NCBI GenBank assembly: GCA_937880095.1
Contig: CALFLK010000001.1
Span: 62,001 to 126,000 of the forward strand
From: an uncultured Faecalibacterium sp.
Lineage (GTDB): Bacteria > Bacillota > Clostridia > Oscillospirales > Ruminococcaceae
Reading direction: 5' to 3'
DNA length: 64,000 nt
The notes below the pieces were generated by a model. That model had not been told where the DNA came from. It made no database searches and saw only the letters and a list, made by a program, of their open reading frames with translations. Positions 55,096-63,539 of this stretch are shown here, in pieces. The translations under genes and the position numbers were made by a program. How positions within the stretch are numbered: position 1 is the first letter of the stretch; each line of letters opens with the position of its first letter.

Positions 55096-55806
55096 TCAAG
55101 CCTCAACGGGAGCAGCTTCCTGGTTGCCCTGCTTGCCTTCCAGAACAGCATCAGCCATAGCGCCAGCGATCAGCTTGACAGCGCGGATAGCGTCGTCGTT
55201 GCCGGGGATGACGTAGTCGATCTCATCGGGGTTGCAGTTGGTGTCAACGATAGCAACGATGGGAATGTGCAGCTTGCGAGCCTCAGCAACAGCAATGCGC
55301 TCCTTGTGAGGGTCAACGATGAACATAGCCTTGGGCAGGACCTTCATGTTGCGAACGCCACCCAGGTACTTGTCCAGCTTCTCCATCTCCAGCTCCAGCT
55401 TAGCAACTTCCTTCTTGGGCAGCATCTCGAAAGTGCCGTCCTCCTGCATCTTCTGCAGCTGATCCATACGCTCGATACGCTTACGGATGGTACGGAAGTT
55501 GGTCATCATGCCGCCCAGCCAGCGAGCATTGACAAAGTGCATGCCGCAGCGGACAGCCTCGTCACGGATAGATTCCTGAGCCTGCTTCTTGGTGCCGACA
55601 AACAGAACTTCGCCGCCGTTAGCTGCAACGTCCTTCATGAAGTTGTAAGCCTCGTCCAGCTTCTTAACGGTCTTCTGCAGGTCGATGATGTAGATGCCGT
55701 TACGCTCGGTGAAGATGTACTTAGCCATCTTGGGGTTCCAGCGGCGGGTCTGGTGACCAAAGTGTACGCCAGCCTCCAGGAGCTGCTTCATAGAAACTAC
55801 TGCCAT
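55096..55806 (-). CDS. rpsB: 30S ribosomal protein S2
   Basis: The 236-residue ribosomal protein starts AVVSMKQLLEAGVHFGHQTRRWNPKMAKYIF and ends in a glutamate-rich tail. It includes the LFVGTKKQAQESIRDEA and PIVAIVDTNCNPDEIDYVIPGNDDAIRA motifs. The ATG at 55804-55806 has a GGAGG site. A longer in-frame extension to 55965 crosses the leader and promoter and is rejected. Confidence 0.98.
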   Translation of the reverse strand: MAVVSMKQLLEAGVHFGHQTRRWNPKMAKYIFTERNGIYIIDLQKTVKKLDEAYNFMKDVAANGGEVLFVGTKKQAQESIRDEAVRCGMHFVNARWLGGMMTNFRTIRKRIERMDQLQKMQEDGTFEMLPKKEVAKLELEMEKLDKYLGGVRNMKVLPKAMFIVDPHKERIAVAEARKLHIPIVAIVDTNCNPDEIDYVIPGNDDAIRAVKLIAGAMADAVLEGKQGNQEAAPVEA

Positions 55807-55838
55807 GTTAAAATACCTCCAAATAGTTGTTTTTCCTC

Positions 55839-55920
55839 CGTGTATCGTGATCCTTTGTACGGACCTCCCGCCAAAGGACTGCCCCCAACCTGAGTCAGGC
55901 ACAAAGAGGCATAATACACG
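55839..55920 (-). promoter_or_regulatory. Structured leader RNA of rpsB-tsf
   Basis: CGTGTAT and ATACACG can form a closing stem around two inner hairpins (CCTGA/TCAGG and CCTTTG/CAAAGG). Such leaders often bind the ribosomal protein S2 to limit its own synthesis. The role is inferred. Confidence 0.5.
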
Positions 55921-55936
55921 TGCGTGATACTGGTAC

Positions 55937-55965
55937 AGTATAGCACAGCATGGGCCGAATCGCAA
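55937..55965 (-). promoter_or_regulatory. Promoter of rpsB-tsf
   Basis: TTGCGA and TATACT with a 17-base spacer lie on the minus strand, about 130 bases upstream of the rpsB start. Confidence 0.75.
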
Positions 55966-56021
55966 CCGAAAAATCTCGTTTTTTCAACTTTTTTGAAAAA
56001 ATATTCCTTTCCCCGATCTAA

Positions 56022-56306
56022 TTACTCTGTGAACCAGGTTTTCCAGTTCTTCTTTGGCGTTGGCTGCGGTATGGTTTCTTCCGTTTCCACCAAAAGAACA
56101 TCCACGCCAAACATCTTTACTTTCTCGACAGGGATGCTCAAATCCGGTTCCCTGCCCAGAATTCCAAACAGCCGGGGGGCTCCATACAGAATGAACGCTC
56201 GTATCTGCCGCCCGGTATCATCCAACACCAAATCATCCACACGCCCCAGAATGGTTCCATCCATGGTTTGGACCACCTGTTTTTTGCAAACCTCCCGAAA
56301 TGTCAT
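56022..56306 (-). CDS. PRC-barrel protein of the YlmC/YmxH type
   Basis: The 94-residue protein has a PRC-barrel fold (EVCKKQVVQTMDGTILGRVDDLVLDDTGRQIRAFILYG) and an IPVEKVKMFGVDVLLVE end. This is the YlmC/YmxH family found widely in sporulating Firmicutes; its molecular role is unsettled. GGAGGGGAGTTGTT precedes the ATG. It reads divergently from the HAD gene at 56417. Confidence 0.85.
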   Translation of the reverse strand: MTFREVCKKQVVQTMDGTILGRVDDLVLDDTGRQIRAFILYGAPRLFGILGREPDLSIPVEKVKMFGVDVLLVETEETIPQPTPKKNWKTWFTE

Positions 56307-56416
56307 AACAACTCCCCTCCTTTCATACTTTTATCATATCCGCAGTGCTGGATTCTCATGCCAAAATCATGTATAATAGTAGTATTCAATGGTTAACTTC
56401 AATGCGGAGGCACATC

Positions 56417-57031
56417 ATGTATAAAAATATTATTTTTGATTTAGGCGGTGTTATGGTCCATTTTGACCCCAAAGAGTACCTAATGGAAATGTTCCATGAC
56501 CCCATTGTTGAGAAAAAGCTCTATGATATGACTTTCGGCAGCAAAGAGTGGCTGATGGTGGACGCAGGTGAAATTTCCCGCTTTGCAGCCGACAGCGCTA
56601 TGCTGGATCGTACCCGTATGGCAGGCTATGGTTTCGAAGGTCAGGAAATCGTAGATCACTGGCCCAATATCCTGCGCACCCGCCGGGATGTGGTGGATAT
56701 TGCAGCACAACTGAAGGCACAGGGTTTTCGCTTGTATTGCCTGAGCAACATCGCAGAGGATACTGCCGTATTGCTGCAGCGCCGCAGTTTCTGGGGTCTG
56801 TTTGATGGCGTGATGCTCTCCTGCGAGGCGCATCATCTGAAACCCGATCCGGAAATTTACAAAATGCTGCTGGACAAATACCATCTGAAGCCGTCTGAGT
56901 GCGTTTTCATTGATGACAGCCAGCCGAATGTTTTCTCTGCGCATCAGCTGGGCATCACCAGTATCCGCATGACTAATGATGCACAGGAGCTGGTGAAGAA
57001 TCTGAGTGTCTGCGGCATCCATGTGGAATAA
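56417..57031 (+). CDS. HAD-superfamily hydrolase (YihX-like)
   Basis: The 204-residue HAD phosphatase has motif I IIFDLGGVMVHFDP, motif II YCLSNIAED, the conserved lysine in HHLKPDPEIYKMLL and motif III CVFIDDSQPNVFSAHQLGI. This resembles the YihX alpha-D-glucose-1-phosphate phosphatase group. It is one of the few plus-strand genes in the window. The ATG at 56417-56419 has GCGGAGG upstream. Confidence 0.9.
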   Translation: MYKNIIFDLGGVMVHFDPKEYLMEMFHDPIVEKKLYDMTFGSKEWLMVDAGEISRFAADSAMLDRTRMAGYGFEGQEIVDHWPNILRTRRDVVDIAAQLKAQGFRLYCLSNIAEDTAVLLQRRSFWGLFDGVMLSCEAHHLKPDPEIYKMLLDKYHLKPSECVFIDDSQPNVFSAHQLGITSIRMTNDAQELVKNLSVCGIHVE

Positions 57032-57069
57032 CCCGTTTCCCATCGCACATTCTACCTATTATAAATAGT

Positions 57070-57107
57070 AAAAAGGCTTGCAGCTTCAATGGCTGCAAGC
57101 CTTTTTC
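57070..57107. terminator. Bidirectional terminator between convergent genes
   Basis: AAAAAGGCTTGCAGC pairs with GCTGCAAGCCTTTTT. It separates the plus-strand HAD gene from the minus-strand Clp gene and can serve both. Confidence 0.9.
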
Positions 57108-57125
57108 ATTGCATTTTTTCAGTGG

Positions 57126-59408
57126 TTATTGCGCAACCGCAAGAATTTCATTTTCTGGACGCAGATACAGCTCATCTTTCTCTGATATATCTGCCAGATA
57201 CGTTCCGCCACGATGCAAGCTGCCATCTGCAATCCGATCCGCCATTGCCTGTTCCACATCCAATTTAATACGAGTGCGCAGTTCTCGTGCGCCATACGCA
57301 CTTTCTGAGCGCTGTGCCAAGGTCTGGCTCAACTGTGCTGTATGCGTAATCTGATACCCGGCACGCCCTGCACGATCCTCCAGCTGACAAAGCATCTGTT
57401 CCGCAATCGCACAAAGGCTATTTTTCGACAGCGGATGAAACACAACGACTTCATCCAAACGTCCCAACAATTCCGGACGGAAGTATTCTTTTGCTGCTTG
57501 ACGCGCCAGCTGTTCCTTTTTATCCCAGTCCGCTGCAACGCCATTGGAAAAGCCCATCGATTCCTTTTGTCCGGATAGGTCACGCGCCCCCAAATTAGAG
57601 GTAAGCAGAATAATGGTATTGGTAAAATTCACACGACGACCGGCAGAATCCGTCAGAACACCGTCCTCCAAAATCTGCAAAAGAATATTCTGAATATCCG
57701 GATGCGCCTTTTCCATCTCATCCAAAAGCACAACACTATAAGGCTTACGCCGCACCGCTTCAGTAAGCTGACCACCTTCGTCACATCCCTGATAGCCCGG
57801 TGGCGCACCAATCAGTCGCGAAACGGAATGGCTTTCGCTGTACTCCGACATATCAAATTTGAGCAGTGCTTTCTCACTGCCAAACCAATTTTCTGCCAAT
57901 GCACGCGCCAAAGCCGTTTTACCCACACCTGTCGGACCAAGGAACAGCATTGCACCCATGGGGCGTCCTGGTGCGGAAAGTCCGGTACGGCTGCGTCGAA
58001 TGGCACCCGCTACCGCTGCGACTGCGCGTGGCTGACCAACAATCTTTTCCCCAAGCCGTGTTTCTAAGCGAGATAGTCTCTCCCGCTCCTGCTCGCTGAC
58101 ACGTTCCACCGGAACACCACTGGCACGAGCCACTACCCGCGCCACCTCATCCGGTGTTAGAACACAAGACGATGCATTATTTCGTTCCTTTTGCATTCGT
58201 GCTGCTGCGCCGGCTTCATCAATCAAATCCACTGCTTTGTCCGGCAAGAAACGACCCGGCAGATACCGGACGCTTAATCGAACGGCTGCTTCCAGTGTTT
58301 CATGGGGAATTACAATGCCATGATATTTTTCATATTTGGGTGCTACACCTTCTAAAATGGTGATTGCCTGTTCCTGCGTGGGTTCCTCAACCAGAACACG
58401 CCCAAATCGGCGCTCCAAAGCAGCATCCTTTTCAATATTTTTACGGAACTCTTCCTGTGTTGTTGCACCAATCACCTGAATTTCTCCCCGTGCAAGCGCA
58501 GGTTTCAAAATATTGGATGCGTCGATCGCACCTTCTGCTGCACCCGCACCTACTACTGTATGAAATTCATCCACAAACAAAATAGTATTGCCATCTTTGA
58601 TGAGTTCATCCAGCAGCCCTTTGAACCGCTCCTCGAAATCGCCGCGATATTTTGTGCCGGCAACCAGACTTGCCATATCCAAGGATAAAAGTCGTGTACC
58701 TGCCAGAGATGCCGCTACTTCTCCATCTGCAATGCGCTGCGCTAACGCTTCGACCAGTGCCGTTTTACCGACACCCGGTTCCCCCACAAGGCAAGGATTG
58801 TTTTTCTGTCGACGGCACAAAATCTGCATCATGCGCTCCAGTTCGCTGTCGCGGCATAACACCGGGTCCAATTCGCCATCCTGTGCCCGGCGAGTCAAAT
58901 CACGGCAATATTTATCGGACGGTCGATTCCCTCGCGCTGAAGCGACCGGATGGGTCGGCATCTGCAAAACAATTTGTCCTGTGAGCACACGGCATTCTTT
59001 GACGGCATCACCTACCTGCACCCCCATCTTCTGCAAAATCTCCCCCGCATGACAGGTGGTGTCTTCCAGCATCGCGCAAAGCAGATTTTCCGGTCCCGCC
59101 TTTGTATGCCCTGTGTTGCGCGCACCTAAAATGGCGTAATCCATCACTCGATCCAGCTCCGGCGCAAATGCGTTTCGCTTTAAGCGCGCGCTCCGCCGTT
59201 TTTCCGGGTTCAGATGCGCTTCAACCTCCACTTGCTCTACCTGATGCTTTTGTAAAAAGCGAAACACTTCCCCTTTTTTCTCTTTTGTCATCGCCGCCAA
59301 TAAATGTCCGGTATCTGCGCACGATTCGCCCCGACACTCTGCCATTCGCAGCGATTGTGCCAGCAGTTCAGCTGCTGCGTGGGAAAAACCTTTATAATAA
59401 CAGATCAT
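57126..59408 (-). CDS. ClpA-like AAA+ unfoldase (no M-domain)
   Basis: This 760-residue Hsp100 protein unfolds proteins for the ClpP protease. It has an N-terminal Clp_N repeat domain (about 1-140), AAA module 1 with Walker A GEPGVGKTALVEA and FVDEFHTVVGAGAAEGAIDASN, and AAA module 2 with Walker A GPTGVGKTALARA, VVLLDEMEKAHPD and sensor TSNLGARD. Between the modules only a short linker (SGVPVERVSEQERERLSRLE) occurs, so the coiled-coil M-domain of ClpC/ClpB is missing, as in ClpA. The start at 59406-59408 has GGAGG upstream. No CtsR box was recognised. Confidence 0.9.
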   Translation of the reverse strand: MICYYKGFSHAAAELLAQSLRMAECRGESCADTGHLLAAMTKEKKGEVFRFLQKHQVEQVEVEAHLNPEKRRSARLKRNAFAPELDRVMDYAILGARNTGHTKAGPENLLCAMLEDTTCHAGEILQKMGVQVGDAVKECRVLTGQIVLQMPTHPVASARGNRPSDKYCRDLTRRAQDGELDPVLCRDSELERMMQILCRRQKNNPCLVGEPGVGKTALVEALAQRIADGEVAASLAGTRLLSLDMASLVAGTKYRGDFEERFKGLLDELIKDGNTILFVDEFHTVVGAGAAEGAIDASNILKPALARGEIQVIGATTQEEFRKNIEKDAALERRFGRVLVEEPTQEQAITILEGVAPKYEKYHGIVIPHETLEAAVRLSVRYLPGRFLPDKAVDLIDEAGAAARMQKERNNASSCVLTPDEVARVVARASGVPVERVSEQERERLSRLETRLGEKIVGQPRAVAAVAGAIRRSRTGLSAPGRPMGAMLFLGPTGVGKTALARALAENWFGSEKALLKFDMSEYSESHSVSRLIGAPPGYQGCDEGGQLTEAVRRKPYSVVLLDEMEKAHPDIQNILLQILEDGVLTDSAGRRVNFTNTIILLTSNLGARDLSGQKESMGFSNGVAADWDKKEQLARQAAKEYFRPELLGRLDEVVVFHPLSKNSLCAIAEQMLCQLEDRAGRAGYQITHTAQLSQTLAQRSESAYGARELRTRIKLDVEQAMADRIADGSLHRGGTYLADISEKDELYLRPENEILAVAQ

Positions 59409-59508
59409 GTCCGTTCCTCCTTGCTTTGTACATTGCAAAGTATGGGACAAATCTACAGATAAAAAACACAAAACCTGTCAACTCTGATGCTCTTTTTTCA
59501 AAAAAGAA

Positions 59509-59543
59509 AAAACGACAGTGGAGAAACTCTCCGCTGCCGTTTT
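59509..59543 (-). terminator. Terminator after the TSCPD protein
   Basis: AAAACG-CAG-GGAG pairs with CTCC-CTG-CGTTTT. It lies about 25 bases after the stop at 59568. Confidence 0.8.
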
Positions 59544-59567
59544 AATTCTATATCGGAAATTCCGATT

Positions 59568-59825
59568 TTACTGCATTTCAGACAATGCCTCTTCCAGTGC
59601 GATTGCAATCTGGTCAGGGCAGCTGGTAGCCTTGGGACCACAGTGGATACCCTTCATGCGAGCGATTGCGTCTTCTGCCTTCATACCGCGCAGCAGACTT
59701 GCGATGCCCTTCAGATTTCCGTCGCAGCCGCCAATCACTTCCAGAGATTCAATGGTGTGATCGTCATTCAGCTCCAGGTTGGTCATAATAGAGCAAGTGC
59801 CCTTGTTGCGATGGCTGTACTTCAT
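59568..59825 (-). CDS. TSCPD domain protein
   Basis: The 85-residue single-domain protein of the TSCPD family (named after its T-S-C-P-D motif, here ATSCPDQIA) also has the GGCDGNLKGIA motif. The same domain occurs at the end of some class II ribonucleotide reductases, and the stand-alone form has no assigned role. GAAAGGAG precedes the ATG. It follows the PHP gene by 15 bases. Confidence 0.9.
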   Translation of the reverse strand: MKYSHRNKGTCSIMTNLELNDDHTIESLEVIGGCDGNLKGIASLLRGMKAEDAIARMKGIHCGPKATSCPDQIAIALEEALSEMQ

Positions 59826-59840
59826 GTTTGTATTCTCCTT

Positions 59841-60695
59841 TCACTTGTCTATGCAAAGGCTCTGGCGCTGTAGCGCCAACTGCCGAATGCGCTCAATTTG
59901 CTCTTCTGTCGTTGTGCAGGTTCCCAGCGGATGGGGATGCTTCGAGTTGCGACCATGGAAATCGGTACCACCGGTATGAATCAATCCATACCGTTCGCAC
60001 AGAGCCGTACATTCCGCCTTGTCCGCATCGGTATTTCGGGGGTGATCCACCTCAATACCATCAATCCGACCTTCCGCAGCAAGACGGCGTACCAAATCCA
60101 TACTCTGATATACAGACGGATGCGCAAATACTACAACTGCCTTACTTGCTCGCAGAACCGCCAGGACTGTATCAACGGTATCATATTCTGGCTCATCCAC
60201 TACCAAGCCGTCCTTACCAAACAAGCGCTGGTAAGTTGCTCCATAGATTGTATCTGCAATTCCCAAATTTTGCAAGACCTGCATGATACAACTTTTATAT
60301 AAAATTCCGCTGTCCTGTGCATATACCAGCGCATCTTCCGTGCGGAACTGTGGATAGATTTTCTCAATTGCGCGTGCACTCTGCAGATGTACCACATTCC
60401 GGCGCTCCTTAATACGGCTGCAATGTGCTTCCAGCGCAGGACAAATCTGCGGCCAATAACCCAACAAATGTACGCGTCGTCCTGTTGCAGGGTCTACGGC
60501 AGAAAACTCTGCCGCCGGGATTAAGGATACCCCGTGCATCACCGGATGCTTTTTCGCATAATAAATGCTATTCAAGCTGTCGTGATCTGTAATTGCCAAA
60601 TGCGTAAGTCCGGTGCGAGAAGCCGCAATCGGCAAACGAAATGCCGGCTCCGACCCATCGGAAAATGTCGTATGTGTATGTAAATCTCCTGCCAC
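59841..60695 (-). CDS. PHP-domain phosphoesterase
   Basis: The 284-residue metal-dependent phosphoesterase of the TrpH/YciV type has AGDLHTHTTFSDGSEP, AITDHDSLNSIYYAK, VVVFAHPSVYQ and TGGTDFHGRN, the four PHP motifs. The family hydrolyses nucleotide 3',5'-bisphosphates or RNA 5' ends, and the substrate here is not certain. I use the GTG at 60693-60695 with AAAGGGG upstream. An ATG at 60728 would overlap the upstream gene's end. Confidence 0.88.
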   Translation of the reverse strand: MAGDLHTHTTFSDGSEPAFRLPIAASRTGLTHLAITDHDSLNSIYYAKKHPVMHGVSLIPAAEFSAVDPATGRRVHLLGYWPQICPALEAHCSRIKERRNVVHLQSARAIEKIYPQFRTEDALVYAQDSGILYKSCIMQVLQNLGIADTIYGATYQRLFGKDGLVVDEPEYDTVDTVLAVLRASKAVVVFAHPSVYQSMDLVRRLAAEGRIDGIEVDHPRNTDADKAECTALCERYGLIHTGGTDFHGRNSKHPHPLGTCTTTEEQIERIRQLALQRQSLCIDK

Positions 60696-60729
60696 AACAA
60701 TTCCCCTTTTCTGATACTGTAGTAACATC

Positions 60730-61083
60730 TTACGCTTCTGTTTTGTTTTCCTCGGGCTGCGGTTTCCAAGGCTCTGAATCCAGAATACTGGGAATAACAT
60801 GCCAGTGTTCTTCATCTGAATAGTAAACTTCCCTCAGCCAAGCTGCAGCCTGATTTCTTCCTTCGTCACTGAAAGGAAAGTCTTTTTTCAGAATCCGTGC
60901 AGGGTCCGTATATTCTTTTGCCCATGGTTCCGGCCAAATCGTGCCACACAGGAGTGTAATTTCTTCCTCTGTGTCATCCTGCTTTTTCTTTTTCATCGTG
61001 AAGTGATAACGCATTCCGAAATGCGCACCGCTGTATTCATTTTTTTCCTTGAAATAATGCAGCAGCGGAATAACATCCAGCAT
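60730..61083 (-). CDS. Hypothetical protein
   Basis: The 117-residue soluble protein starts MLDVIPLLHYFKEKNEYSGAHFGMRYHF, with a run of lysines (KKKK) and a C-terminal Pro/Glu-rich tail. It is conserved-looking (WPEPWAKEYTDP...FPFSDEGRNQAAAWLREVY) but no named family was recognised. A GAGGGAGGG site precedes the ATG at 61081-61083. It lies 34 bases upstream of the PHP gene and is probably in the same unit. Confidence 0.8.
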   Translation of the reverse strand: MLDVIPLLHYFKEKNEYSGAHFGMRYHFTMKKKKQDDTEEEITLLCGTIWPEPWAKEYTDPARILKKDFPFSDEGRNQAAAWLREVYYSDEEHWHVIPSILDSEPWKPQPEENKTEA

Positions 61084-61173
61084 ACCAGACCCTCCCTCTT
61101 TTGAATGGACCATAAAAAACTACCGTTATTGTAGCACAATCTGCAACATTTTGCACGTTATCCGCAAAATAGA

Positions 61174-61201
61174 TTGACATTTCTTAATGCTGCGCTATAA
61201 T
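61174..61201 (+). promoter_or_regulatory. Promoter of tRNA-Gly
   Basis: TTGACA and TATAAT with a 16-base spacer lie 16 bases upstream of the mature tRNA. Confidence 0.85.
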
Positions 61202-61216
61202 AATTCTATATTCAAT

Positions 61217-61292
61217 GCGGGGATAGCTCATCCGGTAGAGCGGCTGCTTCCCAAGCAGCAGGCGGCGGGTTCGAGACCCGTTCTCCGCTCCA
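61217..61292 (+). tRNA. tRNA-Gly (CCC anticodon)
   Basis: A full cloverleaf can be drawn: acceptor GCGGGGA/TCTCCGC, D-arm GCTC/GAGC, anticodon stem GCTGC/GCAGC with loop TTCCCAA, and T-arm CGGGTTCGAGACCCG. The encoded CCA end is at 61290-61292. Its 3' end is a usual attachment site for integrases, and one is encoded 325 bases downstream. Confidence 0.96.
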
Positions 61293-61301
61293 TAAATAAA
61301 G

Positions 61302-61345
61302 GCCTAGTCGATTCTACGAGATTGGAATTGACTAGGCTTTTTTTC
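61302..61345 (+). terminator. Terminator of tRNA-Gly
   Basis: GCCTAGTC-ATT pairs with AAT-GACTAGGC and is followed by seven T. Confidence 0.85.
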
Positions 61346-61617
61346 GTCTCATCATATCGTTTTCAGAGCGTCCTAGGGGCAAGGTGGAATCCCTTGTTCC
61401 GGGTGAGATTCTGCTTGACTGCAAGCCAGCAGTCACTAAGCTGAAACATGGCTTCGGCGGAATTCTTGCAATGCATAGTCGTAGGTATCTCCCAGCGGGA
61501 TCTGGGTCGCAGAAAAACAGTTGGTCACTGTTCCACGCTTTGATTTTTTTATTGTATCCTTTTTTTGCTGTCAATATCTAACATTTCAAATTACAAAGGC
61601 AAAGAAAGGAGCACAAA
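61346..61617. other. Stretch between tRNA-Gly and the recombinase
   Basis: No gene is supported. Short open frames on both strands look like a noncoding tail. The stretch may contain an attachment-site junction of the element. Only a comparison with an empty site would show where. Confidence 0.4.
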
Positions 61618-62634
61618 ATGATTTGTAAAAACTGCCACTGTGATGTTCCAACCGGAAAATTCTGTTTATTCTGTGGTTGGGATCAAAATCAAATTCCCGC
61701 AGATTGTACTTTAGAAAAGATTCATGCACGTTGGGTGCGTGGCAAACATTATCGTGAACTGACACGTGCCGGTAAAGCTGGCTACGACCTTGCATGGCGC
61801 AGACGGCTTTCTTGTTTAGCTGATAAAAAGATAAATCAGATTTCTTTATCCGAATATCAAGAGATTTTAGATACAATGGCCGAAGAAGGTCTATCCAAGA
61901 GCACACAGGCTAAAGTCCAACACCTAATCAGTCAATTATCTCAGTTGGCCATAGCTGAAGGCATCCTTATTCGAAACCCCGCTTGTAATTTGATTCTGGA
62001 AGGTCGGCGCAGCCGTGAAACCCTTCCGTTTGAAGACCATCATATTGCAGCACTACTGCAATATGTGCAAAATCCAGATGCAACTTATCTGGATGCTGCC
62101 AAAATTACTTTAACTTTGATTTTCACAGGTTACAGACCCGAAGAACTTTTTAGTATCCGTCGCTGCAATGTAAACCCGCAAGAAGGTTTTCTGATTGCCG
62201 GTTCCAAGACAGAAGCCGGAAAGAATCGGATCGTACCTGTTGTTGATATTATTGCGCCATTTCTGACAGAATGGTATCTTTCCTGCCCACAAGACCCAGA
62301 TGCTTATCTGATTCGTAGTTCAAGAGGTGGAAAGGTCGTTCTGAATAATTGGAGGGCGCGCGAGTTTTATCCCATGACACAAGAGCTGGGCATCAATCGC
62401 CCAGATCAGATTGCATCCAAAACGAAAATCCCACATATTACCCCCTATTCTGCACGGCATACATTCGCTACACTGGCCTGGCGAGCCGATGTGGATTCCA
62501 ATGCCTTGACCAAGATGATTGGTCACGCCAGTATAAAAACAACTGCAAAGCATTACATTCACCGCGATTTCATGAAAATGCGAGCCGAAGCCAATAAAAT
62601 TTCAGAATTTTGGCTATCTGGCCATGCAGTATAA
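61618..62634 (+). CDS. Tyrosine recombinase/integrase with N-terminal zinc ribbon
   Basis: The 338-residue site-specific recombinase has a zinc-ribbon start (CKNCHCDVPTGKFCLFCGW, residues 3-21), a SAM-like core-binding domain (about 40-125) and a catalytic domain (about 135-330). The catalytic residues are visible: Arg in FTGYRPEEL, HxxR-type SARHTFATLA, GHASIKTTAKHYIH with the His and the final Tyr. AAAGGAGCACAAA precedes the ATG. It lies next to tRNA-Gly and before parAB, which suggests that it integrates a mobile element at the tRNA. The missing far end lies outside the window. Confidence 0.92.
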   Translation: MICKNCHCDVPTGKFCLFCGWDQNQIPADCTLEKIHARWVRGKHYRELTRAGKAGYDLAWRRRLSCLADKKINQISLSEYQEILDTMAEEGLSKSTQAKVQHLISQLSQLAIAEGILIRNPACNLILEGRRSRETLPFEDHHIAALLQYVQNPDATYLDAAKITLTLIFTGYRPEELFSIRRCNVNPQEGFLIAGSKTEAGKNRIVPVVDIIAPFLTEWYLSCPQDPDAYLIRSSRGGKVVLNNWRAREFYPMTQELGINRPDQIASKTKIPHITPYSARHTFATLAWRADVDSNALTKMIGHASIKTTAKHYIHRDFMKMRAEANKISEFWLSGHAV

Positions 62635-62651
62635 TCTATATCACAGCCGTA

Positions 62652-62684
62652 AACAGGCACGACAATTTGTCGTGCCTGTTTTTT
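62652..62684 (+). terminator. Terminator of the recombinase gene
   Basis: AACAGGCACGACAA pairs with TTGTCGTGCCTGTT and is followed by a T run. It separates the recombinase from parA. Confidence 0.9.
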
Positions 62685-62719
62685 ATATCACACAGAAAAA
62701 GAAAGAGAGGTCACTCACT

Positions 62720-63538
62720 ATGAAAATCATTGCAATCTCCAATCAGAAAGGCGGCGTCGGCAAGACCACCACTACCATCAATCTGGCAGCAGCCTTGGTA
62801 AAGCAAGGAAAACGAGTTCTCTGCATTGACTTTGACCCACAGGCAAACCTTTCCGCTTGCCTTGGCTATGATCCGGAAGCAGCACACAATGAACCCACCA
62901 TTAGCGAATTGATGCTTGCGGAAGCAGCTCCCACTATGATGTGCGGTGCTGCATCTGCCAAACTGGAAGATCTGATCCACCACAATGCGGAAGGGATCGA
63001 CTATGTCCCCAGCAATCTGCTGCTGGCATCTGCCGATGTATTTCTGGCTAACGCTATGCAGCGTGAACTGACCTTGAAACGCATCCTGGACAGTTGCCCG
63101 CTTGCAGAACAATATGACTTCGTCTTTATTGACTGCCTACCTTCGTTGGGAATCCTGCTTACGAATGCACTGGCTGCGGCGGACAGCGTGCTGATTCCCT
63201 TGCAGGCACAAAAGCTTGCACTGGATGGTTTAACCCTGCTGATGCAGGTCATTCAGCTGGCACAGCGCACCATCAACCCTTCCCTGCGAATCGAGGGAAT
63301 CGTTGTTACCATGCTGACCAGTACAAACCTAGGACGCAGTGTTGTGACCTCTCTCGTAGAAAGCTATGGGCCACTGGTATACACCACTGCCATTAGCTCC
63401 AGTGTAGCAGCCGGTAACAGCACGAACGAGCAACGCAGCCTGGTTGCTGATGCGGAAAAACGTCACCGTGGGCCAAACTTGGGACTGGAATACATCGACC
63501 TTACACAAGAGTTTTTGACCAAACAGGAGGAACAGTAA
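62720..63538 (+). CDS. parA: ParA/Soj-family partition ATPase
   Basis: The 272-residue Walker-type ATPase moves DNA to daughter cells together with ParB. The deviant Walker A is SNQKGGVGKTTTTINLA, Walker A' CIDFDPQANLS and the Walker B region FVFIDCLPSLGILLTNAL. The start at 62720-62722 has AGAGAGG upstream. It overlaps no gene and precedes parB by one base. Its place beside an integrase suggests a plasmid- or ICE-type partition system rather than the chromosomal Soj-Spo0J pair. Confidence 0.95.
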   Translation: MKIIAISNQKGGVGKTTTTINLAAALVKQGKRVLCIDFDPQANLSACLGYDPEAAHNEPTISELMLAEAAPTMMCGAASAKLEDLIHHNAEGIDYVPSNLLLASADVFLANAMQRELTLKRILDSCPLAEQYDFVFIDCLPSLGILLTNALAAADSVLIPLQAQKLALDGLTLLMQVIQLAQRTINPSLRIEGIVVTMLTSTNLGRSVVTSLVESYGPLVYTTAISSSVAAGNSTNEQRSLVADAEKRHRGPNLGLEYIDLTQEFLTKQEEQ

Positions 63539-63539
63539 A

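Noticed and set aside
61187..61444. 85-codon frame across tRNA-Gly
   Set aside because: It reads through the tRNA and its terminator, so it cannot be a protein gene.
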